Positions 51,745 to 63,008 of a DNA stretch of 64,000 nt are shown here, one piece after another; the stretch's first letter is position 1, and the number at the start of each line of letters is the position of its first letter. The translations under genes were made by a program, and so were the position numbers. Below the pieces are notes generated by a model that had not been told where the DNA came from, searched no databases, and was given only the letters and a program-made list of their open reading frames with translations. The stretch is from Agapetus fuscipes (Eukaryota; Arthropoda; Insecta; Trichoptera; Glossosomatidae). The DNA lies in contig OX637363.1 of assembly GCA_951799405.1 (NCBI GenBank), positions 6,448,001-6,512,000 on the forward strand. The letters are read 5' to 3'.

Positions 51745-52345
51745 TGCCGCAGAGGTGTTGCTTGAGTTTTTGCTTCTGTCGTGAGGCGCTGCAAGGGAGT
51801 GGTGATTGATGTTCTATATCTAATCTAAATCTAAGTTGCAAAGATATCTATCATTTGAAATTCATATTAAATGCATTCCCACAAGCAGACACGCATAATT
51901 TCACACTCACACATGCCGCATGTGGACCTACAATATAAAAAAAACACTCAAATGAACATAAGCCCTGCAACTCTTGCCGACCTTCCCTGAAACAGGGGTG
52001 ACATTGGCAAAGCGAACCATTTTTTACATGGTTTTTTTATACGATGTTGGTTTTGAATAAAGCCGGATTAAATTGGGAAGGAAACACAGATACTGGTAGT
52101 GCATTCCATAAACGAGAAACACCGAGAAGATTCAAGTGTTCATGGTTAAGAAGAGAAACGTTGTCGAAGATCGGAAGATAGTTGTTTGGAATCCTCTTTA
52201 AGGATATCAGACATGCTTGAGTCTTTTTGATGTTGAATTCAACAAGGCTGTCAGTGCCCCAACGGCTGATAGCCCTGAGATCTATATTGATCTTTGAAGC
52301 TAAGATTAAGACTTGCAAGAAGCTATGATAGAGCCCGCACATTCA
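51745..52345 (-). mobile_element. Jockey/CR1-group LINE split by RepA
   Basis: Antisense frame at 52,037-52,342 encodes KINIDLRAISRWGTDSLVEF, NIKKTQACLISLKR and SRLWNALPVSVFPSQFNPAL, i.e. the end of the RT domain and C-terminus, with a short internal deletion. The remainder (51,745-51,815) follows the RepA. GATGTT flanks the RepA on both sides. Confidence 0.7.
51816..52028 (-). repeat. RepA nested in a LINE
   Basis: CTAATCTAAATCTAAGTTGC to CGAACCATTTTTTACAT. Confidence 0.8.
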
Positions 52346-52460
52346 GCATATCCCCCGACTAGATGACGTCACCGATCGCAAATTGCCTAATTTGTAAGTT
52401 AATTCTCATTTTCATTTGCAAACAATTTGAATACTATGCATTTCATCATGTTTTTATTCA

Positions 52461-52744
52461 TGTTCCTTGACTATTAGGTTGATATGTGTCTGACCACACA
52501 TGCTGTAGAAAATGGTTCACTTTGCCAATGTCACCCCTGTTTCAAGGAAGGTCGGCAAGAGGTGCAGGGTGCATATAATATGAATACTTAATGTTACATA
52601 CTTTTACAACTTAGATTAGATCATCAATAAACATTCGGCATGTGTACTTGCAAAATAAAAACAGGGGTGATGTTGGCAAAAATGAACCAATTTTTATAGT
52701 ACTTATTTGTGGTCAGCCTCATACCAACCTATAAGTTAAGGAAT
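52461..52744. repeat. two opposed, internally deleted RepA copies
   Basis: Sense copy 52,461-52,625 lacks about 100 bp in the middle; antisense copy 52,626-52,744 lacks the tail. Confidence 0.65.
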
Positions 52745-52950
52745 AGTAGGTATGTATAAAACTTTTTGTTAAAACCTAACCGTAGATATGTATGTCGGGA
52801 AACTGTAACGTTCACTAGATGAGCTATTTATTTTTTGGGAAAACTCTATGATGGTCTGTATTCTACGTTTTTTTTCATACTAAGGGTACTGAAATCCCAA
52901 AGTTCATCCAAAAGTCGAGCCCAAACACAGGCGCAACCATCTGTAATATA

Positions 52951-53464
52951 TTAATCTATAATCTAAGTTGCTAGGATATATCGCACCTTGAGAATGAAAG
53001 TGACCTATTCCAAAATTTTGGTAAAATGAGTTACATACATAGAATGACTCAAAAAGGTACACTCTATTACACCTATATTGTAAAACAGATTATTTATGGT
53101 CAAAGAGTGATAGAGGCATACTTCGGTCCCTTTGTCTTTAATAAAAGTGCAATAGATTGTACCTTTTTGAGTCATTCTATGTATGTAAGTCATTTTACAT
53201 TTTTTTTAAAATAGGTCACTTTCATTCTCAGGGTGCGATATTAACATTCAAAGCTCATATCAAATGCATGCCCACAAACAATCACGTGTAATTTCGCGCT
53301 TACAAATACTGAATGTGTACTTAAATAAAAATCGAAACCTTAAATGAACATAAACCCTGCAACTTTTGCCGACCTACCCTGGAACAGGGGTGATATTGGC
53401 AAAGAGAACCATTTTTTACAGTTAGGGTGGTCAGCCTCATACCAACTTATAAGTCAAGGGATAC
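52951..53464 (-). repeat. RepA interrupted by a TIR MITE
   Basis: Tail piece to 52,981, remainder 53,242-53,464. Joining them restores the usual GGATATATTAACATT. Confidence 0.8.
52982..53241. mobile_element. TIR MITE (TCGCACCYTGAGAATGAAAG)
   Basis: Inverted ends of about 25 bp, plus further inverted sequence inside (TACATACATAGAATGACTC). The RepA target gives a TA (or ATAT) duplication, compatible with a mariner-type element. No transposase frame. Confidence 0.7.
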
Positions 53465-53929
53465 AACGCATCTTAATAATCATTTCGACATTATGTTTGA
53501 CGTTTAAGAAAATAAATAAAAATCCTTTGATAAGTGGAAAGAATCAGAGTGTATATGAGAAAAACGTGGTTGAGTTATTTAATTGGATCGGTTTTTTCGT
53601 GAATTTCACCTCAAGACTCCTCTGAAAGCCTAGTCAATGCTAAGCAAAAGTTTTCGCAAGTCTGACTGCCATTTTGTGATGCTCTGTAATATAAATAGTT
53701 GAATTTTCCTATTTACAATGTTCAATCAGAAGGAACAACAATGTTTTCTGACAATTCGTTTCGTGCTTCTTGATCGTAGAGGACACACTCCTGAATAAAT
53801 AACAAAAACATACCAAATTTTCTAAAATCATCTTTCCCCCCTCCCCCACATCCACCTTGTTGCCACCCCCCTCCCTTACCGCTAAAACCAGTACATCCCA
53901 CTCAACTTTCTTAGTTAAGTTTAAGTTAA
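53465..53929. other. no feature recognised
   Basis: Contains a C-rich stretch near 53,835-53,880. No credible ORF. Confidence 0.4.
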
Positions 53930-54010
53930 GTCATAATTTGTTACCTGAAGATGGAGGCTCTTCTCCAAAAATGTTAGTAACGACTCAAACAATAAAAGTA
54001 GAATAAAACG
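53930..54010 (+). mobile_element. Penelope-like fragment
   Basis: CUGAAGA-U, stem GGAG/CUCC, AAAAAUGUUAGUAAC at 53,945-53,982. The stem-core order is kept; the GAAA position reads AAAA. Confidence 0.4.
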
Positions 54011-54357
54011 TTTATTTTTTTTAAATATTAACACCTTTTAAAACATACCATTTCATTATAAAATGTTGGTAGAAACGCAAGTTTTTTCATAGTTTCAGAA
54101 CGCATAGCTACGCCTTTGAAAAGCTGCCCCCATTCGAGCTTTTGCAGTAGGCAGTTGGCATTTTTAATAAGTTTCGCGAAAGCCTTAAATGTCGACCCAG
54201 GGTTACGGGGGGGAGGAGGAGGCTTCACAGGTCACCTACTTGTTGCAAGCTGACGTCACAAAGCTCCGTGGCCTGCTAGTTTGTAAACAACAAAGCTCAA
54301 TTACCCCGAGCTTAAATCCATATGTAAGAGCTTTTATTTTTCAATGTTATGTTGGTA
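54011..54357. other. no feature; 22-bp tandem at 54,336
   Basis: TTTTTCAATGTTATGTTGGT occurs twice in tandem, the second leading into RepA. Confidence 0.4.
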
Positions 54358-54880
54358 TGTTTTTCAATGTTATGTTGGTATGCGGCTGACCACCCATACT
54401 GTGAAAAAATGGTTCACTTTGCCAATGTCACCCCTGTCTCAGGGAAGGATGGCAAGAGTTGCAGGGCTTATGTTCATTTGAGATGGGTTCTTATAATGTA
54501 GGTCCACATGCGGCATGTGATAGCGCGAAATTATACATGTCTGCTTGTGGGAATGCATTTAATATGAATCTTAAATGGTATATATCCTTGCAGCTTAGAT
54601 TAGATTCCTTGACTTATAAGTTGGTATGAGGCTGACCACCCACTCTGTAAAAAATGGTTTACTTTGCCAATGTCACCCCTGTTTCATGGAAGTTCGGCAA
54701 GAGTTGCAGAGCTTATGATCATTCGAGATTGGGTTTTTATATTGTAGGTCCACATGCGGCATGTGTTTTACATGCAACTTATACATGTCTGCTTGTAGGA
54801 ATACGTTTAATATGAATCTTAAATGATGTATATGTTTGCAGCTTAGATTTAGATTTAGATTTAGATTAGATTTCACTTTA
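54358..54880 (+). repeat. two head-to-tail RepA copies
   Basis: First copy 54,358-54,605 ends CTTAGATTAGATT. The second starts at once with TTCCTTGACTTATAAG and ends in (TTTAGA)n at 54,880. Confidence 0.85.
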
Positions 54881-55454
54881 CTTAATAGGTGCAATAGGCT
54901 GTAAGTATAAAGTTGTGGTGAGCTTAAAAGGCACACAAGTAAGTAGAGCCAATACATCTTATAAATTCAACCTATTCACAAAAAAATATCACTGTCAGTT
55001 GTAATGCACTTTTTGTATTTGAATACTGTATATACATTAAACCGAACTTTACCCAACAATACATCAAAAAGATTTTGATTTTCCTTTTCACACGCAAAAC
55101 TTTTTGGAAGAGAAAATAGAGAGTTTTCCAGAAGGGGGAAATCTTTTGATAAATCAAACTCAAGAGAAGTAAAAGTAAAAATTGATGCCATATTTTACAC
55201 GGCGCACACTGGAGTATGGACCCCGAAAAGCTGGTCAAAACGTTTTATACACAATTTTCATATGAAAACAGTTAAAAATAATAATTAAAACAGTTGTTCA
55301 ACTAAATTAATTGTTTATTTCCAAATACATAAACTAAAAAATTTAAAAACGATGTTTTTCTTAATGATTTCTTATAAAAAAAAAATATACATCTAAATCA
55401 AGTAAATTACAAGATTTATTAATCATATATTTGTTGATTAGTGTCATTTAATCA

Positions 55455-56154
55455 TCATCATATTCATCGCCAGCGTTGTCCTCTTCATCTTCTTCATCAT
55501 CAGCGTTGTCTTCTTCATCATCTTCATCATCAGCGTTGTCCTCTTCGTCTTCTTCATCAGCTGCATCTCGAGGAAAGCAATAAATCGCAGGAACCATTAA
55601 ATTAATTGCCTCTCGCGAAAATGGAACACCTTTTTTGTGCTGCCTTGGTCTATTGTAACTTAAATATGGGTCCGAGGTCAGTAATATTCTGTGCCGTACA
55701 TCAGCTCTATTGCATTGCTCACGAGAAATTTTTCGAGCAAAATTTTTTTCGAGAAGAAGTGATTACTCTTCAAACTTTTGTTACTCTGGTTGGAGTCGAT
55801 ATAATTTATTTTACTAACTCTTGACGCGTCATTGCTTCCTGCATTGTGCAAGCTGATGCCAGCTGCATACTTCAACTCTTCTGCAGGTACCTGGTCTCGT
55901 AAATCCTGGGGTTTTCTGCGTTTAGTGCGATCAGAACTATCTTCAAATGATTTAGCAGGCCGTCCTCCTGCTCCTTTGTACATAATACAGATGCAAAAAG
56001 GCAATTGAATAGAGCAGTCAAGCCACTTTTTATTTGTTTGCAAGAACCGTTCATCTTTGTAGCTTGCAGCAATCCATTTTATCTTAAATTTGCTTTTGAA
56101 ATACCTTAAAAACACAAACCAAATTAATTTTATTTCAATCATTTGAATTATCAA
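55455..56154 (-). pseudogene. transposon-encoded protein, decayed
   Basis: Antisense frame 55,678-56,154 (158 codons) has a WI..SYKDERFLQTNKKWLD region and then GRPAKSFEDSSDRTKRRK. GRP-K-F...S-R-(S/T)-KRRK resembles the N-terminal part of many uncharacterised invertebrate transposon proteins (recalled, not searched). After a frame break, downstream minus-strand sequence (55,455-55,570) encodes three tandem acidic repeats of DDEEDEEDNA type. No catalytic domain was seen, so the element is probably non-autonomous. Confidence 0.5.
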
Positions 56155-56569
56155 AGCACTATTTTTTCTTGAATTAACTTCTAAAATACCGTAAAGCCCG
56201 AATCAAATCATTTTTATTTCCAGCTGGGACAATTTGTAGTATTCATAAGTTTTTCTTCTATAAATATTTTTTTTCATTAAATTTATGCCGTTCAGTTTGT
56301 TAAATTATATCATATAATAATCTATAAGTAAATTTCATTACTGTTTCCGAAAAACCTACAAGAAAAATACGAAAAATGGTGAAGTTGTAATAATTCAAGA
56401 ATTATATTATTAAAGTTTGAATGGATATAAAACAAAATGGCGGAAGTAGGCGGAAGTTTTTATTTCGCTAAACAATAGTCATAAGTCTATATTTTATGTC
56501 TCTCAAGGAAATTCAGGCCGACAAGGCCCGACAGATAAACAAAAACATAAATATTAATTAAATAACACA

Positions 56570-56670
56570 CAGTTTTAATTCACTTTTATTTTATTTAAAT
56601 TATGTCTAACGTTTTCGCCTAAAAAGGCATCCTCAGGACAATTAAAAACATAAATGTTTAAGAACTTTGA
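56570..56670 (-). mobile_element. Penelope-like fragment inside the DNA transposon
   Basis: Minus strand CUGAGGA-U, stem GCCU/AGGC, GAAAACGUUAG at 56,606-56,636. Confidence 0.45.
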
Positions 56671-57245
56671 GGTTAAAAAAATGCCAATATAAATACTGTC
56701 GGTAATCGTACAATTGAAAAATTAAACAATAAACTTTTAGTAAAAAATAAAGAACATACCTTCCATTTTCAGATACATTTTTTTTTTTTTGTATAAACTT
56801 GATCAAAATAAAGAGAGATCAAACTTCAAAAGCGAGAGTGTGAATGCAAATTAATGCAACACCAAATACGTCTGGATACCGACTGGTTATTAGCAAGTTG
56901 CGGGAGGGAAAGAAAAGAATATTACTTCCTAAGAGATGCGCCATCTATGTATCTTGAAGATGTGCACATTAAAAAAAAAATACGAGTATTTTTTGAAATT
57001 TCAGTTATGACCAGCTTTTCGGGGTCCATACTCCAGTGTGCGGCAATGAATGGTTAAAAGTTTCCCAATGCATATCTTTATTGTTTGGATGATTTACGCA
57101 GCGGATCCCCAGTAATCCAATTCCCCAGCCGGCGATGGTAATGCATCAAATACGAGTAAAATACGTCCGTTTGACATCAGTTACCCCAGTATAAAAATAT
57201 CGCGTAAATTTCCCACCAATAGAATAAATGTATATTTACAACCTC

Positions 57246-57492
57246 TATAATCTAAGCTGCACGATATTTTAACATTTGAGGCTCGAATATTAAATGCATG
57301 CCCACAAACAGGCACATGTAGGTTCGCGCCTACACATTCTGCATGCGTGCATACAAATAAACAAAACCTCACATTAACATAAACCTTGCTTCTCCTGCCG
57401 CCTTTCCCTGAAACGGGGTGGCATTGGCAAAAGTGAACCGATTTTTACAGCACGGGGGGTCAGCCTCATACCAACCTATCAGTAAAGGAAAA
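57246..57492 (-). repeat. RepA
   Basis: CTATAATCTAAGCTGCACG to CCTATCAGTAAAGGAA. Confidence 0.8.
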
Positions 57493-57647
57493 GCACTCCT
57501 AGTGAGTTAATTAGTTTTAGAGCATTTTTTTAAATACACGATGATGGGGCATTAACGTTAATATTATATTTAATACTAGGGAGTTTCAGATTTTATCTAG
57601 GGTATTTTATACTATGCTATTTTATACTTATATTATTACTTTTATGT

Positions 57648-57895
57648 AATTTAATCTTATCTAAGTTGCAAATTTACGTAACATTAAGGATTCACATCAT
57701 ATCCTCTTTTTACAAGCAGACACGTATGAGTTTGCGCTTAAACATGCCGCATGAGGACTTATAATTTAAAAACAAAATCTCAAATGGGCACACAACTCCT
57801 GCCGACCTTCCCTGAAACAAAGGTGGCATTGGAAAAGTGAACTATTTTTAACAGCATGGGTGGTCAGCCGCATACCAACCTATAAGTCAAAGAAC
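57648..57895 (-). repeat. RepA
   Basis: TAATCTTATCTAAGTTGCA to TATAAGTCAAAGAAC. Confidence 0.85.
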
Positions 57896-58429
57896 AGGGA
57901 TAGAACAAGGAAAAATGAGTAAATATGTTTTTTCTACTCCCATTTGGTAATTTACTAATTAAAAAACGGCTAACGCAATCGCAATGCTATACATTTCCAC
58001 ACCCGTTGCGTTATGTTACATTACGCAACTGATAACGGTGTTGAAATGAAAATTTGCGCATGCGCATTGTCAGAAATGGAACCATTTTTGAATTTCGAGT
58101 ATCAACCTTGTATGAGGCTATCCTTCTAAGCGACCGATAACAAACTATTATTGGCCGTTTCCATAGCAACCACGTTTAAACGTCAGCCATTACATGAATA
58201 TTTTCATCTTATTGATAGTTCCTCCCCACTATGTTCAATCTTTGTTCAAATGAAAATGAATATATTTTATGCGCAGAGTCAAATAAAAATTGTTAAAAGT
58301 GTAATAATTCATCAATGTTATTTATCAAAATACTCCAAATTGTAACTTTCCTTTTTTTGAAGGAAAATAGAAGGCTTGAAAGTAAATAATGCAAAATATT
58401 TGCTCCGCAAAAAAAAACAAACTTTAACA
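57896..58429. other. unique DNA holding a promoter-like motif cluster
   Basis: Includes an imperfect inverted repeat (GTTGCGTTATG/CATTACGCAAC, 58,007-58,030) and the motif cluster listed separately. The 64-codon frame at 58,151 starts inside that cluster and is unconvincing. Confidence 0.35.
58055..58170. promoter_or_regulatory. NRF-1-like, CCAAT and X-box-like motifs
   Basis: TGCGCATGCGCA (58,055-58,066) is the perfect palindromic NRF-1/Ewg consensus. ATTGG at 58,149 is an inverted CCAAT. GTTTCCATAGCAAC (58,157-58,170) fits the RFX X-box. The spacing of about 100 bp is promoter-like, but no gene was identified beside it. Confidence 0.35.
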
Positions 58430-59005
58430 GTTTCTTGGCTAATAGGTCGGTATGAAATTGACCATCTATGCTGTAAAAACTGGATTCACTTTGCCAATGA
58501 CGACCCTGCTTCAGTGGTTGCAGGGCTTATGTTTATTTGAGATTTGGGTTTGAATATTAACCCTTATATGCGGCATGTATAAGCGCAACCTTATATGTGT
58601 CTGCTATATAATCTATAATTTATAATCTAAGTTGCAAGGATATATTAATTTAAAGCTCTCAGATGTATGCCCACAAACCAACAAGTGTAGTTCGCGCTTA
58701 CAAATGCTGATTGTGTACTTACAAATAAAATCCAAACCTCAAATGAACATAAGCCCCACAACTTTTGCCGACCTTCCCTGAAACAGGGGTGACATTGGCA
58801 AAGTGAACCATTTTTTACAGTATGGGTGGTCAGCCTCATACCAACCTATAAGTCAAGGAATATGAATAATAAATTACATTTAAATATAAAAAAGAACAAA
58901 ACCTTACAAAGAAATCTAAAATAAATTAAGTTAAATCTGCTTGTGGGCATAAATTTAAAATGAATCCCAAATGTAATATATCTTTGCAGATAAGATTAGA
59001 TAATC
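58430..59005 (+). repeat. RepA interrupted by an antisense RepA
   Basis: Sense 5' part to GTGTCTGC (58,607) and 3' part from TCTGCTTGTGGGCAT (58,934). TCTGC is duplicated at the junctions. Confidence 0.8.
58608..58933 (-). repeat. RepA plus linker nested in RepA
   Basis: Tail ATAATCTATAATTTATAATC, unit to ATAAGTCAAGGAAT (58,860), then about 70 bp of AT-rich RTE-d-type linker. Confidence 0.8.
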
Positions 59006-59123
59006 GAGGGGAATGATAAATTACACGGTTTGACAAAGGTGGGGTATTAATTACTTCAAATGGACGAGTACATTATAATGACTAATATTTACTATTTTGT
59101 TATTTATTTCATGGTCGTAGAAA

Positions 59124-59236
59124 AAGTATTGTATGCCACTGCACGTAATTAGTCTTTGTAACACTCTTGCTGTCTATCGTGTCACAAACTAGCACTCGTG
59201 TTACGAAGACTGTCATTACTAGGCAGTGGCATAAAT
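59124..59236. mobile_element. short hairpin MITE
   Basis: TATGCCACTGC...GTCTTTGTAACAC pairs imperfectly with GTGTTACGAAGAC...GCAGTGGCATA across a loop of about 30 bp. Confidence 0.55.
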
Positions 59237-59273
59237 AACTATTAATGCATTATTTTTCTATTTACGCAATGAT

Positions 59274-59520
59274 TTCCTTGACTTATAGGTTGGTATGAGG
59301 CTGACCACCTATACTGTAAAAAATGGTTCACTTTGCCAATGTCACCCCTGTGTCAGGGAAGGTCGGCAAAAGTTGTGGGGCTTATGTTCATTTGAGGTTT
59401 GGATTTTATTTATAAGTACACATTCAGCATTTGTAAGCGCAAACTACACGTGTTGGTTTGTGGGCATACATCTGAGAGCTTTAAATGAATATATCTTTGC
59501 AACTTAGATAATAGATTATA
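59274..59520 (+). repeat. RepA, full length
   Basis: Almost identical to the 39.77 kb copy, with the same TTCCTTGACTTATAGGTTGG start. A young subfamily. Confidence 0.9.
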
Positions 59521-59562
59521 TTATATTATTACTATAGATTTGGAATTTACGCAATATTTTAT

Positions 59563-59600
59563 ACTAAGGGGTGGCATTGGCAGTAGGGAACCCTTTTTGT
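59563..59600 (-). repeat. RepA fragment
   Basis: GGGTGGCATTGGCAGTAGGG only. Confidence 0.4.
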
Positions 59601-60147
59601 AAAATAAATTATTGAAAATATTGAAATTAAGACATCAACGTATTTTGCATTTGAAAAGATACTGAAAAAAAAAACTGCTCATATGTCATTGGTCAAAAAA
59701 CTCTATTGCCCATTTTGGGTCCGGGTTTTTTTTTGCCTGAGTTTTTTTATTGGGAATAATGCCTGTATTAAATCAAATATCGCTCCAGGGGATTTTACTG
59801 GGGATATTTTAAGACCGGCTGCGGCCGTAAGATAAAAAATACAATTTTCCGGTGGTAGCAACCAAAAGACCGCGCCCCATTGGTCCGCGTCCAAGGTAAT
59901 TTTTCAAAAATATAGAAAGAAAAAAAAACCTTTGCACTCAGCTTACCGTTTATGGAACATATGCTTTTACAAACAAGTGCATTATGTATGGAATTCATTC
60001 AGCTCAAATTTTCATTCATATTTTGTTTCGGCAGGCAAACGACACTCTTTTATTACACAACGGTCCTTAGCAAACAACAGTATTACATAAGTTTTCATTT
60101 TCCTTAACAAGCCAGCCGTGCGACGTCACAACGTTACCTTTGCCAAT
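59601..60147. other. no feature recognised
   Basis: Short overlapping antisense frames at 59.7-60.0 kb have no recognisable domain. Confidence 0.4.
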
Positions 60148-60427
60148 TAAACGCAAACGCAACTAAGCTACACATACCGTGTAACTTCTTGCCGCGTTAT
60201 CCCCGAAGAGTTTCGCGTGTGACGAGTGGATCCTATTTTTTTTACAGGTAAGGAGGCCGGCCTTACGCCAACCATTTCAATTAAAGTGGGGAACCTTGCC
60301 GGTATTTTATTTTGGGGTTTAAAATAAACGCCGAAACGGAAAATCATTTCTGACACCCTCGGTGGTATTCGAACCCGAGCTCACGGCATGGAATGCAAGC
60401 ACTCTACCAACTGAGCTATCGACCGGT
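60148..60427 (-). mobile_element. T2 SINE
   Basis: Antisense: CGCAACTAAGCTACACATAC to GAGCTATCGACCGG, with both boxes kept. A deletion removes part of the body after TTCAATTAAAGTGGGG. Confidence 0.8.
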
Positions 60428-60473
60428 TAATAAATTATGTCGATTTGTGTTTTCTTTTTTTTATTTCGTAATT

Positions 60474-60578
60474 ACACATGCAGCCTGTGTAAGCGGGAAC
60501 TTAAACTAGTCTGCTTGTGGGCATGCATTTCATTTGAATCACAAATGCTTACATTTTTTTGCAGCTTAGATTATTTAT
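60474..60578 (+). repeat. RepA, 3' end
   Basis: ACACATGCAGCCTGTGTAAG to TTGCAGCTTAGATT. Confidence 0.75.
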
Positions 60579-60827
60579 GAAATATTTTGACAGATAGCGT
60601 TTTTTTCGTCCCATGCGAAATCCAGGCTGCTGGTATTCTCGTTTTTTTTTTATATTTTTGGCAAGCTCAACTAAAAGTGCAGTAATCTGCTTGAAAATGC
60701 GGCCATCGGAAATTTGTCAATTTTAAATTTAAAAATGCAGCCAGTTTTTTGTTACAGGAAAGGCAAAGGACGTCCAATCAAAATTTATGTTTTTTTTTAA
60801 TACTAAAAATGAATTTGCATCAGTGCC

Positions 60828-61388
60828 CTTGATTTTTAGATTGGTATGAGGCTGACCACCCGTACTGTAAAAAAATGGTTCACTTTGCCGATATCCCCCC
60901 TGTTTCAGGGAAGGTCAGCAAGAGTTGCAGAGGGCTTAGATACATTTGGGTTTTATTTTGTAAGTCCACATTCTCTTCTTTCGAGCGATTTTGCGCTTCG
61001 TTTTGCCAAGCTGCATCCGCAGCGGATTCACAGTAATCCATTATGTGTATCATTCTTTACGCTACTCGTGATCTAGCAACAATCCCACAAGGAGTGCCAC
61101 CCGAGGTATGCTATTAGCTTCAGTAACATCGAACCATTTACTTTTAGAGTCAATGACCTAGAGGTTCTTGTTTTGTCGTGCCGTTGCTTTTACTTCACGG
61201 GAAGGCCTTCCGCCACTTGAGAAAATATACAACTTTGTATGAGCGTCCATGTGCTGTGGGTCCTTCTGACACATACATACAGGACGGGTACGAGGAGGGT
61301 TTGAGCATACTTAATTATTTGTGTCTGTTTATGGGAATTCATGTAACATGAAACTTAAATATTATGTCTCTTTGCAACTTGGATTATA
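60828..61388 (+). repeat. RepA interrupted by repeat G
   Basis: 5' part to AAGTCCACATTC (60,975), 3' part from TTAATTATTTGTGTCTG (61,313). Confidence 0.7.
60976..61312. repeat. repeat G, longer copy
   Basis: Shares TTCACGGGAAGGCCTTCCGC and ACATACAGGACGGG with the block at 49.26 kb. An additional piece (CGCAGCGGATTCACAGTAAT) resembles sequence at 57,098. Confidence 0.45.
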
Positions 61389-61862
61389 GTTATATTTTAC
61401 TCCGCTAGGAATCGAATTCTCACCTTTTGATTGCCAACGAAAACGCAGCGTTCAACAAAGTTCGACAAATGACTTTTTTTTCTAATATAATAATAAAATA
61501 GTCTTCTTTTGAAATATACCTACAATTTTTTTTTCTTTCATGAAAGGGTTGTTCAAATTTCAGTTAATAAGGTAACTTTCACAAAAGAATTTGATAATTT
61601 ACGTTGCTTGAAAAGTAACTTTTAAAAATCAATAGCCATTGTGAGAGTTCATTAAGACGGTATCCGCTAATGGTTCATTAAAAGGGGAGGAGATGGTCCG
61701 CTGTGAAAGATGAAAGATAAAAAAACGTGAAAGAAGATGAAAGAGTGTGAGGGAAACAGAAAATTGAGAAACTCGGGGGTTAAAAAAGGATAGACAATGG
61801 AGGGAACTGGCTGTTTAATTATATTTTTTGTCAAAGGCAACCTGCACCCCTAGTTTATTTAT
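61389..61862. other. no feature recognised
   Basis: No family match or credible ORF. Confidence 0.4.
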
Positions 61863-62170
61863 TTTTTAAACCTGTGCGGGAGACTCCCTAGATTTCAGAA
61901 ACCTTAGGGGCCTATGACATTTGTTGTAATGCCGCAGAGGTGTTTGATAGCTTGGTAGTTGCTGCAAAGCGTCAATACTCAAGCAACACCCAGTTGCTGT
62001 AAGGCTGGATAGACCTCGTAGTGACCGGGTAAAGGTTTATGAATTTTCCAACCCAGCGAAGAGCAAATTTGAAAATATAAATGGTATATTTTTTGTGCTC
62101 CGCTGGGATTCGAACACACAACCTTCAATTTACGAGTCCGATGTGTTGCCACTGGACTACGGACCATATG
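61863..62170 (-). mobile_element. T1b SINE
   Basis: Antisense, complete: b-tail (TGTGCGGGAGACTCCCTAGA) to GGACTACGGACC. Confidence 0.85.
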
Positions 62171-62179
62171 TGGCGTAAG

Positions 62180-62262
62180 TTACCCATTTATTTTTTACAG
62201 CTAAGGGAGACGGCCTTACTCCAAGCCCTTTATTCGAATGGGGGAACCACGTACAGACTTTT
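62180..62262 (-). mobile_element. T2 SINE fragment
   Basis: Diverged antisense body: TTTACAGCTAAGGGAGACGG...GGGGGAACC. Confidence 0.45.
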
Positions 62263-62402
62263 TTTTCAGGTCTTCATTGAGATTTATAAGTTACCCAAAA
62301 ATCATTTACAAATTGTCAATTAAAATTATGCTATTTCGGCTAGAAGCGCGCTGATTGGCTGATTCCGCGTCGAACCGTAACCAATCACGTTTCGCCTGTA
62401 AG

Positions 62403-62823
62403 GCCCGGTATATTGAACTGTAGTAATATTTTAGTTAACTATTACTTGAACTTTCATTCAAAATACTCAATCTCGAGTTAACTAAAACCGAACGTTACCG
62501 AAGTCTGAGGCCACGCCCACAAATCTTGGAAATAATTAAAATGCCATTCAAAAGCTTTAAAACAAACAACTATTCATAAAAATCATATGCCTAACCTTCG
62601 TTAAGCTAGAAAACGAGACAAAAAATGTTCAGTTTGCAACAATTTTGATGTATTCCTACATTAAAAAAGAACAGCTGCTGTCAGTGAAGCGCCGCCATCT
62701 TGAAAATCGAAAGTTAAAGTTACTAAATATTTACTGCCGAAATTCGGTGAGTGAAATATTATGATGATTTAACTAAAATTGCATTTTAGTTAACTTTACG
62801 ATACTTCAAAATACCGGGCCTAA
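62403..62823. mobile_element. Harbinger-like MITE with TAA duplication
   Basis: Ends GGCCCGGTATATTGAACT and the inverse of GGCCCGGTATTTTGAAGT, flanked by TAA on both sides, as expected for PIF/Harbinger (TWA target). About 420 bp, no transposase. Inner inverted TTTTAGTTAACT supports the TIR. Confidence 0.7.
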
Positions 62824-62839
62824 GTGAATTTCTGTGCTA

Positions 62840-62960
62840 GGCGCAGTGACGTCACAGATCGGTAACGCGATGAAGCTCAGATTGCATGTCGGGTATATAA
62901 CTTCGTTACTGACAGTTATTCACTCATCACTAGCTTAAATGATGACGTCATGTGTCATAG
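62840..62960. promoter_or_regulatory. two CRE palindromes flanking a TATA-like site
   Basis: TGACGTCA at 62,847-62,854 and 62,943-62,950, with TATATAA at 62,894. No good Inr follows at the expected distance and no gene is recognised, so regulatory function is only a possibility. Confidence 0.25.
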
Positions 62961-63008
62961 TGTGCTCTAAATTCAAAATTAAAATTTGAATACAAAAATC
63001 GTTATGTT

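Larger units (their letters stand above)
55203..57042. mobile_element. 1.84-kb TIR DNA transposon
   Basis: 35-bp perfect terminal inverted repeats (55,203-55,237; 57,008-57,042) starting CGCACACTGGAGTATGGACC. GGC lies on both sides as a possible 3-bp target duplication if the end is read one base in. The interior carries an antisense decayed ORF, an acidic-repeat coding tract and a Penelope-like fragment. CACTG ends suggest a CACTA/Chapaev-like relative, but this is tentative. Confidence 0.7.

Noticed and set aside
55440..55600. Coding microsatellite as an independent acidic protein
   Set aside because: It lies within the TIR transposon downstream of a frame break, best explained as the decayed C-terminus of its protein.
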